Below are positions 1 through 8,684 of a stretch of DNA of 64,000 nucleotides, one piece after another (position 1 is the stretch's first letter; every line of letters starts with the position of its first letter). The stretch lies in the NCBI RefSeq assembly GCF_004118675.1, contig NZ_SDHZ01000002.1, positions 372,001-436,000 on the forward strand. Reading direction: 5' to 3'. The notes beneath the pieces were generated by a model. It saw nothing but the letters and a program-made list of their open reading frames with translations. It searched no databases and had not been told where the DNA came from. The stretch comes from Filimonas effusa (GTDB lineage: Bacteria > Bacteroidota > Bacteroidia > Chitinophagales > Chitinophagaceae). Made by a program: the position numbers and the translations under genes.

Positions 1-1004
1 ATAGCCGGACCGGGAGCCATCTTTGTATTCTTACCCGTAATACTAAACACCAGCGGCACTACGCACGATACCCCAAAACCGGTGATCAGGTACCCGATCA
101 TCCCGGTAATGAAATAAGGAAAAGCTACTACGGTGAACAATCCCAGCGCAATCAAACAGCCGCATAGCTGCAGCATCTTCTTCACGCCATGTTTGTTAAC
201 CAGCGAATCGCCCACAAACCTTCCGGCTGCCATGGCACACATATAACCGGCATAACCAATTCCTATATGCGACGGCGTTACATGAACCACTTTCTGAAAA
301 TAGATCCCACACCAGTCATACATCGTCCCTTCGCAGGCCATGCTTGCAAAAGCGATCAGGCCCAGCTTCAGCAAAGGCTTGTCGGGCAAGGCCAGCAGTG
401 GCTTCTTGACATTGGTTTTTACATCTTCAGAAAGAGCATCGCCAAAAGAATAAAAAGTCAGTAGCAGCGTCAGCACACCTACAACCAGGAAATGCATAAA
501 AACAGATACCTGTAATGAAAGCATCAGCCATCCTACCGCAGCACCTCCAAAGCCTGCAAGACTCCAGACGCCATGAAAAGAAGCAATGACCGACTTCTGG
601 TACAAAGCCTGTACACCCACGGATTGTGCATTGATAGAAATATTGAGAAAGTTGCGCGAAGCGCCAAAAAGAAAAAGTAATACCACCAGCTGCCATACCT
701 GGTTCACCAATCCCAATGCCGGCAACAGTGCAGCATATAACAACGCGCCGGCCAGCATCACAAACCGGCTGCTCACCCGCCCCAGCAACATCCCCGTGAA
801 CGGAAGCGTTAATATCAGTCCCATTGGCAACGCAAACAACACCGATCCCAGCTGCGCCTCATTTAAATGTAACTGGCTCTGCAGCGTGGGAATACGCGAA
901 GCCCAGCTCGCAAAAGTAAAACCCGAAATAAAAAAGAAAATACTGACTGCTATCCTGATCTTTAATCGCGACGGAGCAGCATCGCCGGAAACTGATAATG
1001 ACAT
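1..1004 (-). CDS. MFS transporter, C-terminus cut by window edge
   Basis: Major facilitator superfamily permease of the inner membrane, probably for a sugar or other small solute; substrate not known. The reading frame starts at ATG 1004 (MSLSVSGDAAPSRLK), shows a hydrophobic first helix followed by FASWASRIPTLQSQLHL, and stays open to base 1, so about 334 residues are present and the last helices are missing. It is clearly paralogous to the next gene (same ASWA.RIP, FALP.GL and ACEGTMYDW-type blocks at the same spacing). It begins 14 bases after that gene's stop, so the two are probably cotranscribed. The family is sure; the substrate is not. Confidence 0.85.
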   Translation of the reverse strand, partial: MSLSVSGDAAPSRLKIRIAVSIFFFISGFTFASWASRIPTLQSQLHLNEAQLGSVLFALPMGLILTLPFTGMLLGRVSSRFVMLAGALLYAALLPALGLVNQVWQLVVLLFLFGASRNFLNISINAQSVGVQALYQKSVIASFHGVWSLAGFGGAAVGWLMLSLQVSVFMHFLVVGVLTLLLTFYSFGDALSEDVKTNVKKPLLALPDKPLLKLGLIAFASMACEGTMYDWCGIYFQKVVHVTPSHIGIGYAGYMCAMAAGRFVGDSLVNKHGVKKMLQLCGCLIALGLFTVVAFPYFITGMIGYLITGFGVSCVVPLVFSITGKNTKMAPGPA

Positions 1005-1018
1005 AAAATATACCTCTC

Positions 1019-2170
1019 TTACATTTTTTTAGTCTGAGAAGCAAGCATCGTTGTAGCAAGGCCCAATACAGCAATCAAAGTAAACGACCAGCGCAAACTG
1101 GCAGCCTGCGCAATAAACCCAATTAACGGCGGCCCTATCAAAAAACCTAAAAACCCGATAGTGGATACCGATGCCAGCGCCATACCAGGCGTCATCGTCT
1201 TCGACTTACCCGCCAGGCCATACACCAAAGGCACCACCGACGAAACACCAATACCTACCAGCAAAAAACCAATGGTTGCCGGCACCAGGTGCGGAAATAA
1301 TACCGAAGTAAGCAACCCCGTCGCAATAAGAATACCACTACCCTGTAACACCGCAGCGCTGCCCATCCGCGTTACCATCCAGTCTGCCGCAAAACGCCCG
1401 CCAGCCATCGTACTCATAAAAGCAACATACCCCAGCGTCACATATTCCTTTTCTACTTTTACCACCTTCTGAAAATATACCCCGCTCCAGTCAAACATGG
1501 TTCCCTCACATACCATACTCCCAAACGCAATCAATCCCAGTTTCAGGATAGCCGCATCCGGCACCACGAAAATGGGCTTGGGTTCGTCCGACTTTTCATC
1601 TTCAGGAAGGGTATAACGATGGGCCATCAACACCAGGAGCAATGCAGCCGTAAAAATGAGACAAAAATGTGTAAACGTCGACATATTCTTCGATACCACC
1701 AAGGCACCTATCGCCGCCCCGGTAAAACCCGCAAGGCTCCACAGTCCATGAAAAGAAGCCATAATAGACCGGCCATACAAAGCCTCCACACCAACAGCCT
1801 GCGTATTCACGGCTATATTGCACATATTACTGAACAACCCAAAAAACACAAGCCCCACAACAAGTTGCCATACCGAAGCAGTAAGCCCCAGCATCACAAG
1901 CGTCGCAGGATACATCAATGCTCCGATAAGCATCACCCGCTTACTCCCCAGGTGCGATACCAGCCAGCCCGATAAAGGCAAACTGCACATCAGTCCCACC
2001 GGTAAGGCAAATAAAACGCTCCCCAAACCCGCATCGCTTAAATGCAGTTGGGTTTTTATATCCGGAATACGGCAGGCCCAGCTGGCAAACACAAGCCCCG
2101 CTATGAAAAAGAACACACTCACCGCTATGCGGTACCCACGGTTCGCATCAATGGATAAAGAAAAATTCAT
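1019..2170 (-). CDS. MFS transporter, complete
   Basis: Inner-membrane permease of the major facilitator superfamily, 383 residues, about twelve hydrophobic segments. Near the N-terminus it has FASWACRIPDIKTQLHLSDAG, and around residue 220 the segment VCEGTMFDWSGVYFQKVV, both shared with its downstream neighbour. It resembles the YbjJ/fucose-permease-like branch, but I cannot name a substrate. It lies 39 bases downstream of a DeoR-type regulator on the same strand and 14 bases upstream of its paralogue, suggesting one operon of regulator and two permeases, probably for uptake or efflux of a sugar-like compound. Paralogue duplication in tandem is the main oddity. Confidence 0.88.
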   Translation of the reverse strand: MNFSLSIDANRGYRIAVSVFFFIAGLVFASWACRIPDIKTQLHLSDAGLGSVLFALPVGLMCSLPLSGWLVSHLGSKRVMLIGALMYPATLVMLGLTASVWQLVVGLVFFGLFSNMCNIAVNTQAVGVEALYGRSIMASFHGLWSLAGFTGAAIGALVVSKNMSTFTHFCLIFTAALLLVLMAHRYTLPEDEKSDEPKPIFVVPDAAILKLGLIAFGSMVCEGTMFDWSGVYFQKVVKVEKEYVTLGYVAFMSTMAGGRFAADWMVTRMGSAAVLQGSGILIATGLLTSVLFPHLVPATIGFLLVGIGVSSVVPLVYGLAGKSKTMTPGMALASVSTIGFLGFLIGPPLIGFIAQAASLRWSFTLIAVLGLATTMLASQTKKM

Positions 2171-2209
2171 GATAGTAGACCTCTATAAGTTAATTCAAAA
2201 GGGAAAGGA

Positions 2210-2959
2210 TTAAATGATGTTGATCCCCATTTCAGCATAGGGCATCAGCAACTCCATCTGTTTATCCACCTCGGTAATGATACTTTCTATACCCGTTATA
2301 TCACAAACCTTGTAAGTTTCAGCCGTACCTATCTTATTATACGTAGTAACCGCAACCACCCTGCTGGCCGATTGCATCATAGCACGCACCACCTCTACCT
2401 CGTCGTAATCCTTGATCGTAATACCTATCTCATGATGCACACTGCAAATACCCAAAAAACAAAGATCTACATGCACCTGGCTGAACATGCGTAATGCCTC
2501 TGCCCCAAGTGTCACCTGCGCATCCTTTTGCACACGTCCGCCGGCCAGCACCAGGTCCACGGAAGGATGATCACATAACAAGGTAACCACGGGAACATTG
2601 TTAGTTACCACCGTCAGCGGCAGATCATGCGGCAACATCCGCGCCAGCGCATAAGTAGTGGTTCCCCCGCCCAGCATGATCGTATCGCCGGGTTGCAGTA
2701 ACTGCAAAGCCTTTTGCGCAATCAGGTTCTTATCAGCTTCCAGCTCATGCACCCTGTCCCTGAAGTTGTGAAGATTGGGAGAATGAGGAATAGCGCCGCC
2801 CCGCACCTTGGTAAGCAAACCATTGTTGGCCAGCAATTCAATATCCCTGCGCACCGTATCCTCCGACACCTGTAACGCCTCGCTTAATTCGCCCAACTTC
2901 ACCTTCTGATCCAGTTTTAACTTCTGCAAGATGAAGTCCAGGCGTTCTTCTTTCAACAT
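2210..2959 (-). CDS. DeoR-family transcriptional regulator
   Basis: DNA-binding repressor of the DeoR/GlpR family, 249 residues. I chose ATG 2959 (MLKEERLDFILQKL), because family members begin at this point; the frame is open further upstream to ATG 3088 but that extension crosses the divergent gene's start. Residues 1-57 form the winged helix-turn-helix (LGELSEALQVSEDTVRRDI), followed by the family's NNGLLTKVRGGA segment and a sugar-phosphate sensing domain with the GGGTTT phosphate-binding loop. Such regulators bind a phosphorylated sugar and control sugar-use genes. Here the likely targets are the two permeases downstream and perhaps the divergent nucleotidase gene, through the repeats between the two genes. 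Confidence 0.9.
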   Translation of the reverse strand: MLKEERLDFILQKLKLDQKVKLGELSEALQVSEDTVRRDIELLANNGLLTKVRGGAIPHSPNLHNFRDRVHELEADKNLIAQKALQLLQPGDTIMLGGGTTTYALARMLPHDLPLTVVTNNVPVVTLLCDHPSVDLVLAGGRVQKDAQVTLGAEALRMFSQVHVDLCFLGICSVHHEIGITIKDYDEVEVVRAMMQSASRVVAVTTYNKIGTAETYKVCDITGIESIITEVDKQMELLMPYAEMGINII

Positions 2960-2994
2960 TAAATGCAAGATTTTACTACAAAATAACACCAAAT

Positions 2995-3040
2995 ATTGCA
3001 ATTGTCGCAAATTATTGCACTTAATTTGCATCAAATCGCA
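2995..3040. promoter_or_regulatory. Phased direct repeats, candidate DeoR operator
   Basis: The 85-base gap between the divergent DeoR and nucleotidase genes is AT-rich and holds five hexamers of the form (A/T/G)T(T/C)GCA ending at 3000, 3009, 3019, 3030 and 3040. Their GCA cores begin at 2998, 3007, 3017, 3028 and 3038, so they sit on one face of the helix; a sixth GCA lies at 2965. Direct repeats are a usual operator form for DeoR proteins. The array ends 5 bases before the nucleotidase ATG, so binding would block that gene as well as the regulator's own. Confidence 0.55.
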
Positions 3041-3044
3041 AGTT

Positions 3045-3581
3045 ATGGCAAGAGTTATTATCGATATGGATGAGGTTATGGCAGACACAATAGCCCAGTT
3101 TATCGCCTGGTTTCAGCGTGAAGGTTACAACGTTGATCCGGCAGCGCTGGAAGGAAAATCAGTTCAGCAAATGTTCCCCGATTACGAGTTGGCACGCCGC
3201 TTCCTTTATACCCCTGGCTTTTTCCGTAATAAACCGGTGATGAAAGATGCGCAGAAAGTAGTAGAAGCGCTGAACCAGGAACACGAAGTATTCATCGTAT
3301 CCGCCGCCATGGAATTCCCCCAGTCTCTTATTGAGAAATACGAATGGTTGCAGGAGCATTTCCCTTTCATCACCTGGCAACAGATCGCATTTTGCGGCAG
3401 CAAAGCACTCGTTCACGGCGATTACATGATCGACGACCATCTCAAGAACCTGGATTATTTCAACGGCGAAAAACTCCTCTTCACCTCACCGCACAATACC
3501 ACTATCGATAAATACACCCGCGTAAATACCTGGCGCGATGTAGCCGACGTACTACTCCCCGGCCATCAGTTATTTAACTGA
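3045..3581 (+). CDS. 5'(3')-deoxyribonucleotidase (HAD superfamily)
   Basis: Cytosolic phosphatase of the NT5C type, which removes phosphate from deoxyribonucleoside monophosphates and helps balance nucleotide pools. It is 178 residues, normal for the family. The start at 3045 gives MARVIIDMDEVMADT, placing the HAD motif I aspartates (DMDEV) at residues 7-11 where expected; motif II is near VSAAME and motif IV is the MIDDHLKNLDYF segment. It diverges from the DeoR gene across the phased repeats and ends in a hairpin terminator. Family assignment is firm; the exact substrate preference is not visible. Confidence 0.88.
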   Translation: MARVIIDMDEVMADTIAQFIAWFQREGYNVDPAALEGKSVQQMFPDYELARRFLYTPGFFRNKPVMKDAQKVVEALNQEHEVFIVSAAMEFPQSLIEKYEWLQEHFPFITWQQIAFCGSKALVHGDYMIDDHLKNLDYFNGEKLLFTSPHNTTIDKYTRVNTWRDVADVLLPGHQLFN

Positions 3582-3600
3582 TCCGGCAGCGCCCCAAATG

Positions 3601-3636
3601 AAAGAGGCCGTATCAACCCTTTGACACGGCCTCTTT
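3601..3636. terminator. Hairpin terminator after the nucleotidase gene
   Basis: A 15-base stem with one A-C mismatch (3601-3615 with 3622-3636) and a 6-base loop, ending CCTCTTTAG. It lies between convergent genes and should act for the nucleotidase gene and perhaps for the toxin gene on the other strand. Its core AAAGAGGCCGT belongs to a recurring terminator type in this window. Confidence 0.75.
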
Positions 3637-3655
3637 AGTTGCTTATAAATGAATT

Positions 3656-3998
3656 TTATTCGCTTTTGAGGAACTTCAACAAGTCAAGCAACTCTTTAGA
3701 TTTTACTGTGGCCTTATCTGCTTTATCAAAAATATTGAGAAGCACTACCTGTTCTTCTACTATTTGCACGTAGTAAACAACACGTGCGCCACCACTTTTC
3801 CCTGCATTTTTTGATGCAATCGCTAAACGGATCTTATAACAATCATGTCCTAATGGGTCTATACTTTGAATCTCAAGAGGATTTTCTTCCAGTTTGTCCA
3901 GTAAGTTGGAAAACTCTTGTTTTAAAGAGGGATATTTTTTTTACCAGCTTTTTTAGTTGCTTGTCGAAGATCGGGATGGTAGCAACACTATAGCTCAT
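3656..3998 (-). pseudogene. RelE/ParE-type toxin, frameshifted in A8 tract
   Basis: Reading the minus strand from ATG 3998 gives MSYSVATIPIFDKQLKKLVKK, typical of the start of RelE/ParE/HigB-like mRNA interferases. At the eight-T run 3935-3942 (A8 on the coding strand) the frame is lost and soon meets a stop. Removing one A restores a continuous protein (YPSLKQEFSNLLDKLEENP..., then RLAIASKNAGKSGGARVVYY, then NIFDKADK) to the stop at 3656, about 113 residues, the normal toxin length. So this is either an inactivated toxin, a phase-variable or slippage-read gene, or a homopolymer sequencing error. Its start overlaps the antitoxin-like gene by 11 bases, the usual type II layout with antitoxin first. 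Confidence 0.75.
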
Positions 3999-4209
3999 TT
4001 AGCAATTGGCGTGCAGGCCGGGTTTTTACTTTACCGTCTTTTACCTTGGCAGCAAGGCGGTTTGCCTGTCTGGCTTCGTGTAATTCTTCCAATGCTCTTA
4101 CATCAGCCGAAGTAGCAACTTTTGCCTTTTCTACATAAGAATAGCCTTTTACGCGCTTGTAAAAGCTGGCACCTTGTTCTGTATCTGGAATGTCTAAAAT
4201 CAGTTTCAT
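3988..4209 (-). CDS. Small antitoxin-like protein
   Basis: A 73-residue protein (MKLILDIPDTEQGASFYKRVKGYS...) rich in charged helix-forming residues at the C-terminal half. It has no clear DNA-binding motif that I can name, but its place directly upstream of and overlapping the RelE/ParE-like toxin, on the same strand, and its size make it the cognate antitoxin candidate. The N-terminal part resembles the short beta-strand start seen in small Bacteroidota antitoxins paired with RelE-like toxins. It is intact, unlike its partner. Function is inferred from context. Confidence 0.65.
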   Translation of the reverse strand: MKLILDIPDTEQGASFYKRVKGYSYVEKAKVATSADVRALEELHEARQANRLAAKVKDGKVKTRPARQLLNEL

Positions 4210-4384
4210 CGCACCATCTGCCGTATATCATAACGGTTTCCTTCTATACAATAATAACGCATTTTCACGACAAACCAGTACCCCAAAAGGCACCAAACAG
4301 CCATTCCACAACAAAACCAGCATACCGCCTGCGGAAAAATCAGGATTATCGGCGGCCGGCAGGCGGTTACGTGCAACTATCGGT

Positions 4385-4392
4385 TATCTTTG
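4385..4392 (+). promoter_or_regulatory. Putative aspS promoter -7 element
   Basis: TATCTTTG matches the Bacteroidota -7 consensus TAnnTTTG exactly and lies 29 bases before the aspS ATG. No TTG is found at the ideal 19-base spacing, so only the -7 part is supported. Confidence 0.45.
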
Positions 4393-4420
4393 CTGCCCAT
4401 ATTAAAACCAGGAAGTATAT

Positions 4421-6250
4421 ATGTATCGCTCACATACCTGTGGTGAACTTAGATCAGGAGATATCAACAAGGAAGTAACCCTCGCGGGATGGGTACAAAC
4501 AGTAAGAAAATTAGGCGCGGCCATTACTTTCATCGACCTGCGCGATCGCTACGGCATAACGCAGCTGCTGTTCGGCGAAGAATTAAGCCCGCTCCTGGAT
4601 GCTACTCCCTTAGGACGGGAATACGTAATACAAATAAAAGGTATCGTTACAGAACGTACCAGCAAAAATGCCAATATCCCTACCGGCGACATCGAGATCA
4701 CTGTTCAGTCTTTCACCATTCTGAATAAATCCGCGGTGCCCCCCTTCACCATCACCGACGAAACAGATGGCGGCGAAGACCTTCGCATGAAGTTCCGCTA
4801 CCTCGATCTCCGTCGTAACGCTGTCAAAAAGAATATCGAACTCCGATACGCAGTAAGCCGCTCAGCCCGGAACTACCTGCACGAGAATGGATTCATGGAT
4901 ATAGAAACCCCGTTTCTCATTAAATCCAGCCCCGAAGGCGCACGCGACTTCGTGGTTCCTTCCCGTATGAACCCCGGACAGTTCTACGCACTACCACAGT
5001 CGCCACAAACATTCAAACAACTGCTCATGGTAAGTGGTTACGACCGCTACTACCAGATAGTGAAATGTTTCCGCGACGAAGACCTCCGCGCCGACCGTCA
5101 GCCTGAGTTTGCTCAAATCGACTGTGAAATGAGCTTCGTTGAACAGGAAGACATTCTCCAGATGTTCGAAGGCCTGGTAAAACGCGTATTTAAAGACGTA
5201 AAGAATATCGACTATTCCGATGCCGTACAACGTATGAGCTGGGAAGATGCTATGTGGAACTATGGTAACGACAAACCCGATATCCGTTTTGGCATGCAGT
5301 TGCTGAACCTGAAATCAGCCTTCACCCGCGCCGGTAACCTGGAAGCGACAGGTGAACTGATCAATGGCGCCGGCTTCGGCGTATTCGACAATGCAGAAAC
5401 AGTGATCGCTATCGCCGTTCCCGGTTGTGCAGAATATAGCCGCAAACAAACCGACGAACTGACCGATTGGGTAAAACGTCCCCAGATAGGCATGCAGGGC
5501 CTGGTATTCATCAAATGTAATCCCGACGGCACTTTCAAAAGCAGCGTAGATAAGTTCTATAGCGAAGACAAACTGAAAGCGATAGCTACAGCAGCCGGCG
5601 CACAGTCAGGCGACCTCCTCCTGATAGTAGCAGGCCGCGAAGAACGCACCCGTAAAGCAGCCAGCGAATTACGCCTCGAAATGGGCAAAAGACTTGGCTT
5701 ACGTAAGGCCGATGAATTTAAGCTGTTATGGGTACTGGACTTCCCATTATTCGAATATGCCGAAGAGGAAAACCGTTGGGTAGCGCGTCACCACCCTTTC
5801 ACTTCTCCCAAGCCTTCCGATATACCGGTGATGATCAACAACGACCCGGCTATCGCGAATGCAGAAAAATACCTGGAACATCCCTATTCCAACATTAAAG
5901 CCAATGCCTATGATATGGTGTTGAACGGCAATGAAATTGGCGGTGGTTCTATCCGTATTTTCCAGCGTGAGCTGCAGGAGAAAATGTTTGCAGCATTGGG
6001 TATGAGCAATGAAGAAGCATTGGACAAATTCGGCTTCCTGTTGGGCGCCTTTGAATATGGAGCGCCACCACATGGCGGCCTGGCCTTTGGTTTCGACAGG
6101 CTTTGCGCTATCATCGGCGGCAGCGAAAGCATCCGCGACTTTATCGCATTCCCCAAAAACAACAGCGGCCGCGACGTCATGCTCGACGCCCCCGCAGCAA
6201 TCGATCAAAAACAGTTCGACGAATTACAGATCAAACTGAATTTGCAATAA
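4421..6250 (+). CDS. aspS: Aspartyl-tRNA synthetase
   Basis: Class II aminoacyl-tRNA synthetase that charges tRNA-Asp (or tRNA-Asp/Asn) in the cytosol. At 609 residues it is the long bacterial form with an N-terminal OB-fold anticodon-binding domain ([14 protein letters not shown]), the catalytic core with motif 2 ([14 protein letters not shown]), the bacterial GAD insertion in the middle, and motif 3 (GLAFGFDRL) near the C-terminus. The start [11 protein letters not shown] is the family's usual beginning. It is monocistronic, with a -7 promoter element upstream and a hairpin terminator just after the stop. Whether it is discriminating depends on the presence of AsnRS elsewhere. Confidence 0.97.
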   Translation: MYRSHTCGELRSGDINKEVTLAGWVQTVRKLGAAITFIDLRDRYGITQLLFGEELSPLLDATPLGREYVIQIKGIVTERTSKNANIPTGDIEITVQSFTILNKSAVPPFTITDETDGGEDLRMKFRYLDLRRNAVKKNIELRYAVSRSARNYLHENGFMDIETPFLIKSSPEGARDFVVPSRMNPGQFYALPQSPQTFKQLLMVSGYDRYYQIVKCFRDEDLRADRQPEFAQIDCEMSFVEQEDILQMFEGLVKRVFKDVKNIDYSDAVQRMSWEDAMWNYGNDKPDIRFGMQLLNLKSAFTRAGNLEATGELINGAGFGVFDNAETVIAIAVPGCAEYSRKQTDELTDWVKRPQIGMQGLVFIKCNPDGTFKSSVDKFYSEDKLKAIATAAGAQSGDLLLIVAGREERTRKAASELRLEMGKRLGLRKADEFKLLWVLDFPLFEYAEEENRWVARHHPFTSPKPSDIPVMINNDPAIANAEKYLEHPYSNIKANAYDMVLNGNEIGGGSIRIFQRELQEKMFAALGMSNEEALDKFGFLLGAFEYGAPPHGGLAFGFDRLCAIIGGSESIRDFIAFPKNNSGRDVMLDAPAAIDQKQFDELQIKLNLQ

Positions 6251-6263
6251 GCCAATCAATTAT

Positions 6264-6297
6264 AAAAGAGGTTGTATCGGAAGATGCAACCTCTTTT
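6264..6297 (+). terminator. aspS terminator
   Basis: Fifteen-base stem (6264-6278 with 6283-6297, one G-T pair) closing a GGAA tetraloop, with the right arm ending in TTTT. It starts 14 bases after the aspS stop. The AAAAGAGGTTGTATC arm is a variant of the recurring GAGGCTGTATC terminator core. Confidence 0.85.
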
Positions 6298-6428
6298 ATA
6301 TTCCCTATTTGCCCAACCGCGCCCCGCTTAAGCTGTTATCAACAACTATATTGCTCCCATACGGCCCACCGCTCTTTCTATGCTGGAATAGTATTTGTAC
6401 CGCAACAGGAAACAAATAACCGCTACAT

Positions 6429-6827
6429 ATGTCTTACACTCATTTAGCTTACCTGAAGCCAGGCAAATCCATCGACCTGGAAACGCTTGAAAACAATATT
6501 GCCGCCCGCTATGAGGGAATGAAAAACAGCACCAAACCAGTCATTGTAGATGAAGCAGGCATGCTCCGTATTTCATTCAATAGCTACAACTTCTATATCA
6601 CCCTTGTCTCCGCATCACACGTAGCCGTAGAAGCCAGAGAAACGGCGGAACAAGTCGATAAAGACTGGGCTGAAAACGCCTACGATAAAGGAGCACTAAA
6701 AGAATCCACCATACGGCTCGACTTTTATGGAGATGCCGACCCCGAAATGGAATACTTCAATGACAGCCTTTTCATCCTCGAAGAAATAGAAAAGACCGGC
6801 GACACGATTATTTTTCATAGCAACTAG
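6429..6827 (+). CDS. Hypothetical protein, 132 residues
   Basis: I do not recognise this protein. It is 132 residues, acidic, with no signal peptide or membrane segment (MSYTHLAYLKPGKSIDLETLENN...). The pattern of alternating beta-type and helical stretches suggests a small compact cytosolic fold. It stands alone between the aspS terminator and a strong convergent hairpin, so it has its own promoter; about 130 bases precede it, with a TAGTATTTG stretch that only loosely resembles a -7 box. Coding is likely because the frame is clean, isolated and ends right before a terminator. Confidence 0.65.
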   Translation: MSYTHLAYLKPGKSIDLETLENNIAARYEGMKNSTKPVIVDEAGMLRISFNSYNFYITLVSASHVAVEARETAEQVDKDWAENAYDKGALKESTIRLDFYGDADPEMEYFNDSLFILEEIEKTGDTIIFHSN

Positions 6828-6873
6828 AACCATACAGCAGCTACACAGCCTGCTTTCAAATCAGTATAAAAAT

Positions 6874-6903
6874 TAGCGGCGGTTATTGAAATAACCGCCG
6901 CTA
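6874..6903. terminator. Bidirectional hairpin between convergent genes
   Basis: A perfect 14-base inverted repeat (6874-6887 with 6890-6903) of the form TAGCGGCGGTTATT. It lies between the stops of the small hypothetical gene and the minus-strand lipoprotein gene and can serve both. No long T-run follows on either side. Confidence 0.7.
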
Positions 6904-6932
6904 CTACTATCATACAATATCAGCGTATACCA

Positions 6933-7826
6933 TTATTCATATTCATACAAAAAGCCTCTGCTAACGCTACTGCGGTCAAAATCCTTCTCAAATCCCTTTA
7001 CCAGTAAGTTGCGCTTATCATAAGTATATACGCCGTTACCAGCGGTATCCCATTTATTCGATTCCTCGTTAAGATACAACCCGGTAATACCAACACAGTT
7101 GCCGGCGTCATCATATTTATAAAAACTCTTTCCCACAACAACACCTTTATAGCTGCTTTCGCTCTGCACTAACTTGCCATCCTTATTATACAGAAACGCC
7201 TGATCTCCCATCTTTACAATATTCCCGCGGTTATCATAGGCATACTCAGTACGCTTCGATTGATCGCGGCTTAATTCATACATCCGGCCAATCATGATAT
7301 TGTCGCTGTATTTTATCCTGCCATGCTCTTCATATACATAATTGGTGCGTTGTACATTGGTATCTATTCCCTCTGTGATATCCGTTTTCATTACCTGGTT
7401 ACCCAACGAATCATACACATAGATAACCGTTCCCTCACGGGGGTCGATATTGTAATGATAATGAGACACAGTCTTAATGATCCTGCCGGCTTCGTCATAA
7501 GTATAGAAGGTACTGTCGAAACGGCCTGTTGCGGAATCGGAGATCTCACCCGGAGGTAAAGAAGCATCGATATTATATACCGGCCTTATCACCAGCACCG
7601 CTTTTCCCGCACTGTCATAATAAGAGGTTTTCACCAGGCGTTTCTTATAGATCTCTCCGTTTGCATCGTACCTGACATCGTAATACCTACTTACATGAAC
7701 ATGGCTGGCGACAATACTGGCCTGGTCAACTTTTATGGGTTCCTGCAACTTTTTAGCAGGCACAGAGGACTTGCATTGAGTAAAAAATACTGCCAAAAGC
7801 AGCAATAAGGGCTGAAGCTGTTTCAT
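6933..7826 (-). CDS. Lipoprotein with YD/RHS-like repeats
   Basis: Secreted lipoprotein of 297 residues. The N-terminus is a lipoprotein signal peptide with the lipobox ending at Cys18 (VFFTQC). The rest carries several copies of a YD-like repeat of the RHS type: TYDEAGRIIKTVSHY, VYDSLGNQVMKTDI, YDNRGNIVKMGD and YDDAGNCVGIT, which normally fold as beta-strands wrapping a shell. It lacks the polymorphic toxin tail and core of full RHS proteins, so it is a short stand-alone cell-envelope protein, not an RHS toxin. It diverges from the glycosylase gene at 7867. Exact function unknown. Confidence 0.8.
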   Translation of the reverse strand: MKQLQPLLLLLAVFFTQCKSSVPAKKLQEPIKVDQASIVASHVHVSRYYDVRYDANGEIYKKRLVKTSYYDSAGKAVLVIRPVYNIDASLPPGEISDSATGRFDSTFYTYDEAGRIIKTVSHYHYNIDPREGTVIYVYDSLGNQVMKTDITEGIDTNVQRTNYVYEEHGRIKYSDNIMIGRMYELSRDQSKRTEYAYDNRGNIVKMGDQAFLYNKDGKLVQSESSYKGVVVGKSFYKYDDAGNCVGITGLYLNEESNKWDTAGNGVYTYDKRNLLVKGFEKDFDRSSVSRGFLYEYE

Positions 7827-7866
7827 GCCGCAATATACCTAATTTGCATGCTCACAAAAGCATGAT

Positions 7867-8586
7867 ATGAGTCAACGGAAGAACACGCCCAGCTTTGCCG
7901 ACAAGGTGATAGCTTTTAATGAATCTGTACATTTTGAAGGCAAACTGCCCCCGGGTATCCGTATCATGAACCCATTCCGCGAACACCCCGAAGTACCTGC
8001 TATCGCTTCCACCTTTTATAAAAAGTTCTATGATGATCACCATCCCCGCCACCTGATCCTGGGCATCAACCCAGGCCGTTTTGGCAGCGGCGTTACCGGC
8101 GTACCCTTTACAGATACCAAACGGCTTAAATCGGAATGCGGCATAGCCTACAATGGCAAAGAAACCCATGAGCCCTCTTCGGTTTTCATTTACGATATGA
8201 TCAACGCTTTCGGCGGACCATCGGCGTTTTACAGCCAGTTTTATATCCATTCCATTTGCCCGCTTGGTTTTACCTCCGTCGCCGCCAATGGCAAGGAAGT
8301 GAATTATAACTATTACGACAGCCAGGCCCTCACCGACGCAGTTTACGACTTTATCATAGACAATATCCGCCAGCAAATAGCGCTCGGGGTATATACCGGT
8401 ACCTGCTTTTGCTTTGGCACAGGCAAAAACGAAAAGTTCCTCCGCCGCCTCAATGAAGAATACCAGTTCTTCGGAAAGATAGTAGCGCTGGAACATCCCA
8501 GGTTTATCGTACAGTACAAAAGCAAATCGAAACAGGACTATATCGATAAATATTTGCAGGCCTTTGCCGGGGTGTTGGAAGAATAG
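7867..8586 (+). CDS. SMUG2-like uracil-DNA glycosylase (DUF4918 family)
   Basis: Member of the uracil-DNA glycosylase superfamily, 239 residues. The segment HLILGINPGRFGSGVTGVPF near residue 62 matches the SMUG-type motif I (G[MI]NPGPFG.. followed by TGVPF), and ALEHPRFIVQY near the C-terminus supplies a motif II-like HP segment. It belongs to the DUF4918/SMUG2 group known in Bacteroidota such as Pedobacter, which excises uracil or related damaged bases from DNA. Start ATG 7867 follows the divergent lipoprotein gene by 40 bases; a small CATGCT/AGCATG inverted repeat lies in the gap. Activity is inferred from motifs. Confidence 0.8.
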   Translation: MSQRKNTPSFADKVIAFNESVHFEGKLPPGIRIMNPFREHPEVPAIASTFYKKFYDDHHPRHLILGINPGRFGSGVTGVPFTDTKRLKSECGIAYNGKETHEPSSVFIYDMINAFGGPSAFYSQFYIHSICPLGFTSVAANGKEVNYNYYDSQALTDAVYDFIIDNIRQQIALGVYTGTCFCFGTGKNEKFLRRLNEEYQFFGKIVALEHPRFIVQYKSKSKQDYIDKYLQAFAGVLEE

Positions 8587-8684
8587 ACCGCGGGGTTTCG
8601 TGTTTTTTTACTAAATTGAAACCGTCTTCGAATTTTTGCCATAAGCATTTAAGGAAACGAACTGCTAACAAAACCAATTTGCTT

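Noticed and set aside
2931-3044. Upstream ATG of the nucleotidase at 2931
   Set aside because: Would run through the DeoR start and phased repeats; the protein fits from 3045.
6933-7826. RHS polymorphic toxin
   Set aside because: Only a few YD-like repeats in a 297-residue lipoprotein; no core domain or variable toxin tail, no immunity gene.
7852-8496. 214-codon minus-strand frame opposite the glycosylase
   Set aside because: Antisense to a gene with clear UDG-family motifs; no recognisable features.
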